Both the position numbers and the translations under genes were made by a program. The notes under the pieces are model-generated. The model was given only the letters and a program-made list of their open reading frames with translations, made no database searches and was not told where the DNA came from. Positions 6,256 to 8,414 of a DNA stretch of 8,414 nucleotides are shown here, one piece after another. The stretch lies in the NCBI GenBank assembly GCA_964464465.1, contig CAYXGF010000070.1:1-8414 (forward strand), given 5' to 3'. Within the stretch, counting starts at the first letter, position 1. Each line of letters starts with the position of its first letter. Source of the DNA: UBA940 sp964464465. GTDB lineage: Bacteria > Bacteroidota > Bacteroidia > Bacteroidales > Rikenellaceae.

Positions 6256-7158
6256 ATGTGGCTCTCTTTGGCATTTCTATCCGCTGTTTTGCTCGGATTC
6301 TATGACGTGGCGAAAAAACGTGCGTTAAGAAACAATGCCGTACTTCCTGTGCTGCTTGCAAACACGGTACTGGGCGCGACTCTGTTCCTTCCTGTTATTC
6401 TCGATTCGCAGTTCTCTTTCGGATGGTTCGACGGTACGATGCTGAGTGTGCCCCGCGGAACGGTGCATCAGCATTGCCTTATAATGGTCAAGGCCGTCAT
6501 TGTGCTCAGTTCGTGGATATGCGGTTATTTCGGTCTCAAACATCTGCCGCTCACAATCGTTGGGCCTATTAATGCCACCCGTCCTGTATTGGTGCTGCTC
6601 GGGGCCATGCTCCTGTTCGGCGAAAGACTCAATGCGTTGCAGTGGGGCGGCGTGCTGCTTGCCATGGTCTCGCTCTTCGCACTGAGCCGTTCGAGCCGCC
6701 GGGAAGGCGTGGATTTCATATCCGACCGCTGGATATGGTGCATAGGCGCCGCCGCTATTCTGGGTGCTGTCAGCGGCCTGTATGACAAGTACGTCATGCT
6801 CAGTCTGAATCCGGTCTTCGTGCAGAGCTGGTTCAATCTCTATCAGGCCCTCCTGATGTCCGTTATCGTATTCGCAATGTCCTGCGGCCGCCCCGGTCTT
6901 GTCTCTCCGTGGCGGTGGAGCTGGGCCATTCCGTTTATTACATTGTTCGTGTCGGCGGCCGACTTCGCCTACTTCTATGCGCTATCGATGGACGGCGCCA
7001 TGATTTCGATAGTCTCGATGATACGCCGCGGCAGCGTACTCGTCTCATTCGCATACGGCGCGGTCGTGCTGCGCGAAAAGAACCTGCGCGGCAAGGCACT
7101 CGATTTGGCTTTCATATTGCTGGGTATGGTGCTGCTATACTTCGGCTCACGAGCCTGA
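6256..7158 (+). CDS. EamA/DMT-family inner-membrane transporter
   Basis: A 300-residue protein with about ten hydrophobic helices and the two-fold internal repeat of the drug/metabolite transporter superfamily. The two halves begin alike (LGFYDVAKK at 13-21, SGLYDKYVM at 173-181). Each half ends with the typical EamA pattern: PINATRPVLVLLGAMLLFGE (about 104-123) and RRGSVLVSFAYGAVVLRE (257-274), each followed by a last helix. Known relatives move small metabolites or drugs, in or out; direction and substrate are unknown here. The start ATG 6256 follows the MFS stop by 24 bases without a good ribosome site, which suggests an operon. The C-terminus FGSRA is followed at once by unrelated sequence. 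Confidence 0.87.
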   Translation: MWLSLAFLSAVLLGFYDVAKKRALRNNAVLPVLLANTVLGATLFLPVILDSQFSFGWFDGTMLSVPRGTVHQHCLIMVKAVIVLSSWICGYFGLKHLPLTIVGPINATRPVLVLLGAMLLFGERLNALQWGGVLLAMVSLFALSRSSRREGVDFISDRWIWCIGAAAILGAVSGLYDKYVMLSLNPVFVQSWFNLYQALLMSVIVFAMSCGRPGLVSPWRWSWAIPFITLFVSAADFAYFYALSMDGAMISIVSMIRRGSVLVSFAYGAVVLREKNLRGKALDLAFILLGMVLLYFGSRA

Positions 7159-7160
7159 GC

Positions 7161-7415
7161 GGTGGAGTCGGATACGGCATTCCGGCAGATGTTGTGGAAC
7201 AGTTTCAGGGAAGAACAAAACCCAATACGAACAACGAAAAATTGCATGAACTGATGATGGATCCCTGTACTTGGTACACGACATTTGAGACCTCGAAAGG
7301 CGACATCCAATTATCCTTGCAGAAAGGTGACTTCGGGCAATATTTCGTTTTACTCAAATACTACGACAAAATAAATACGAATACGGTTCGTTCGGCGGCA
7401 ATGGACGATTTGTAA
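7161..7415 (+). pseudogene. C-terminal remnant of an unidentified protein
   Basis: Starting three bases after the EamA stop, a frame of 84 codons to TAA 7413-7415 reads GGVGYGIPADVVEQFQGRTK, then a section with LHELMMDPCTWYTTFETSKGD and LSLQKGDFGQYFVLLKYYDK, and ends VRSAAMDDL. It has a natural amino acid mix and is richer in A/T than the transporter genes, so it looks like real coding sequence. No start codon with a ribosome site exists near its beginning: GTG 7194 is the first in-frame candidate and would give 73 residues. Farther upstream the same frame only continues as out-of-frame noise inside the EamA gene. The best reading is the tail of a longer gene cut off by deletion or recombination at about 7159. 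A short genuine gene from GTG 7194 remains possible. Family not recognised. Confidence 0.5.
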
Positions 7416-7425
7416 CGTCGCATGG

Positions 7426-7454
7426 AAAAGCGGTGCATTATACGCACCGCTTTT
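7426..7454. terminator. Bidirectional rho-independent terminator
   Basis: A perfect 11-bp inverted repeat, AAAAGCGGTGC (7426-7436) and GCACCGCTTTT (7444-7454), has a 7-base loop. It gives a T-run after the stem on both strands, as expected between convergent genes. It lies 10 bases after the stop of the orphan fragment and overlaps the last stop codon base pairs of the leftward helicase gene (TAA, complement of 7453-7455). Confidence 0.85.
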
Positions 7455-8414
7455 ATTCTTCAACGTGTTTCTTGATTTCGGCAATGAACAATTCACCGAG
7501 TCTCTTGTAGGTGCTGATGGTAATTCCTTTTATATTAATGAACTCTTCGCAGGTCTGCGGCCTTTCCGTCGCCAAGAGCACCAACACGGAATCGTACATG
7601 ATGCGAGAGGCGGTTACTCCATCCTCTTTCGCGAGGGTTTGTCTGAGACTTCGTAACTTTGCGAGCAGTTCCATGTCGGTAAGCAAATTGCCGTTCGCAT
7701 CTACAATTACCTTGAATCCGTCTTTCTCGATCATGCGCTCCGAATAACCGGTCGTGTAGATTTCAGATTTTTTCTTCGCTGAACCTGCTTTTGCCGGAAT
7801 CATTTCGGGGGCCTTCCCGGAGGCGGACTGCGGAATACGGAAATAAGCGGGCTTGTCTTTCGACGGATCTTCGACGCCGAAATCATCCTTTCGCCACATA
7901 CGATAGTGTTCCTGGCTGAGCAACCTGCTGCAGCCCGACTTATCCGGCTTATAATTCGTACAACCTAAAATCGGACCTGTAAGGCCTCCCTTTACGATCA
8001 AATACCCGTCCTTGCACCAGTCGCATTTCTGGATGGAGAGTTCGCCGCCGCGTCTGTCATTGGTCATGAAACCGCACACCTCCTGATCGTTGGTGCAAAT
8101 CCACAATTGCAGTCCGTAATTCTTATTCCATCGCAGTTGCAGCGGATAACCGCATATCGGACAACGTTCTTTCACAATGTTCGATAGCGAGAGGTCGGTT
8201 TTCAACTCTCCATGCTGCGTAACGTTGGGATAGCTTTTCGGATCGCTCAAAAGTTCCTTGATAAATTCTGAGGGCCGTTTTTCGGGAGTAACGATAAATA
8301 CTCGGTTTTTGGTTCGGGTAAGAGCAACATAGAACAACCGCCTCTCTTCGGCGTAGTTATACGAAGTGTCGTTCGATACGACCAAGTTCAGCACCGGATC
8401 GTCATCCACTTTCG
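7453..8414 (-). CDS. UvrD/Rep-family (SF1) DNA helicase, C-terminal part, with zinc ribbons and HRDC domain
   Basis: The gene runs off the right edge; about 319 C-terminal residues are visible. Numbered from the codon at 8409, residues 20-33 (AEERRLFYVALTRT) are helicase motif VI, with Arg residues that contact ATP, and VDDDPVL just before fits the linker after motif V in helicase IV-like proteins. Two four-cysteine zinc ribbons of the topoisomerase C-terminal type follow: C83, C86, C105, C112 and C129, C132, C150, C160. After a lysine/serine-rich linker (about 196-216), residues about 246-316 form an HRDC domain (LLAKLRSLRQTLAKEDGV through the TCEEFINIKGI turn), a nucleic-acid binding module. 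Family role: ATP-driven 3'-5' DNA unwinding in repair or recombination, in the cytoplasm. The GTG at 8409 is not the real start, since the frame continues to the edge. Base composition is more A/T rich than the transporter genes. Confidence 0.88.
   Translation of the reverse strand, partial: KVDDDPVLNLVVSNDTSYNYAEERRLFYVALTRTKNRVFIVTPEKRPSEFIKELLSDPKSYPNVTQHGELKTDLSLSNIVKERCPICGYPLQLRWNKNYGLQLWICTNDQEVCGFMTNDRRGGELSIQKCDWCKDGYLIVKGGLTGPILGCTNYKPDKSGCSRLLSQEHYRMWRKDDFGVEDPSKDKPAYFRIPQSASGKAPEMIPAKAGSAKKKSEIYTTGYSERMIEKDGFKVIVDANGNLLTDMELLAKLRSLRQTLAKEDGVTASRIMYDSVLVLLATERPQTCEEFINIKGITISTYKRLGELFIAEIKKHVEE

Noticed and set aside
6909..7160. N-terminal half of the frame that ends in the orphan fragment
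   Set aside because: It is a shadow of the EamA gene in another frame, with an arginine-rich translation. Only the part after 7160 reads like protein.

Overview
The window looks like chromosomal DNA of a Bacteroidota bacterium, plausibly a gut Rikenellaceae/Alistipes-like organism. This rests on the type of genes (a patatin fused to an Omp85-like barrel, lipoproteins with short signal peptides), weak or absent Shine-Dalgarno sites before most genes, a promoter matching the Bacteroidetes TAnnTTTG -7 element, and a fairly GC-rich core. The taxon is inferred from style, not from a marker gene.

Layout. Positions 1-440 hold an array of very small related reading frames: the 3' end of one copy, a second whole or frameshifted copy, a strong terminator, then a decayed third copy. 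Positions 441-683 have no convincing gene. Positions 684-4514 are a leftward block of three envelope genes: a secreted patatin phospholipase with a C-terminal outer-membrane barrel, a secreted protein that looks like a small outer-membrane barrel, and a lipoprotein metallophosphoesterase. The last two overlap by seven bases and are probably translationally coupled.

Positions 4515-4830 are a divergent intergenic region with three consecutive potential RNA stem-loops and a good Bacteroidetes promoter for the rightward genes. Positions 4831-7158 are a rightward pair of inner-membrane transporters: a DHA2-type MFS efflux protein and an EamA/DMT transporter 24 bases later. Straight after it, 7161-7415 reads as the C-terminal end of an unrelated protein with no N-terminal part, suggesting a rearrangement junction. 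A perfect bidirectional terminator at 7426-7454 separates it from the leftward, partial gene (7453 to the right edge) for the C-terminal part of a UvrD-family helicase with two zinc ribbons and an HRDC domain.

Working together: the leftward block probably acts on outer-membrane or periplasmic phospholipid and phosphoester substrates, and the rightward pair exports or imports small molecules. No complete new system was identified. The least explained parts are the array of tiny paralogs at the left edge, the structured intergenic region near 4640-4724, and the orphan protein fragment at 7161-7415.
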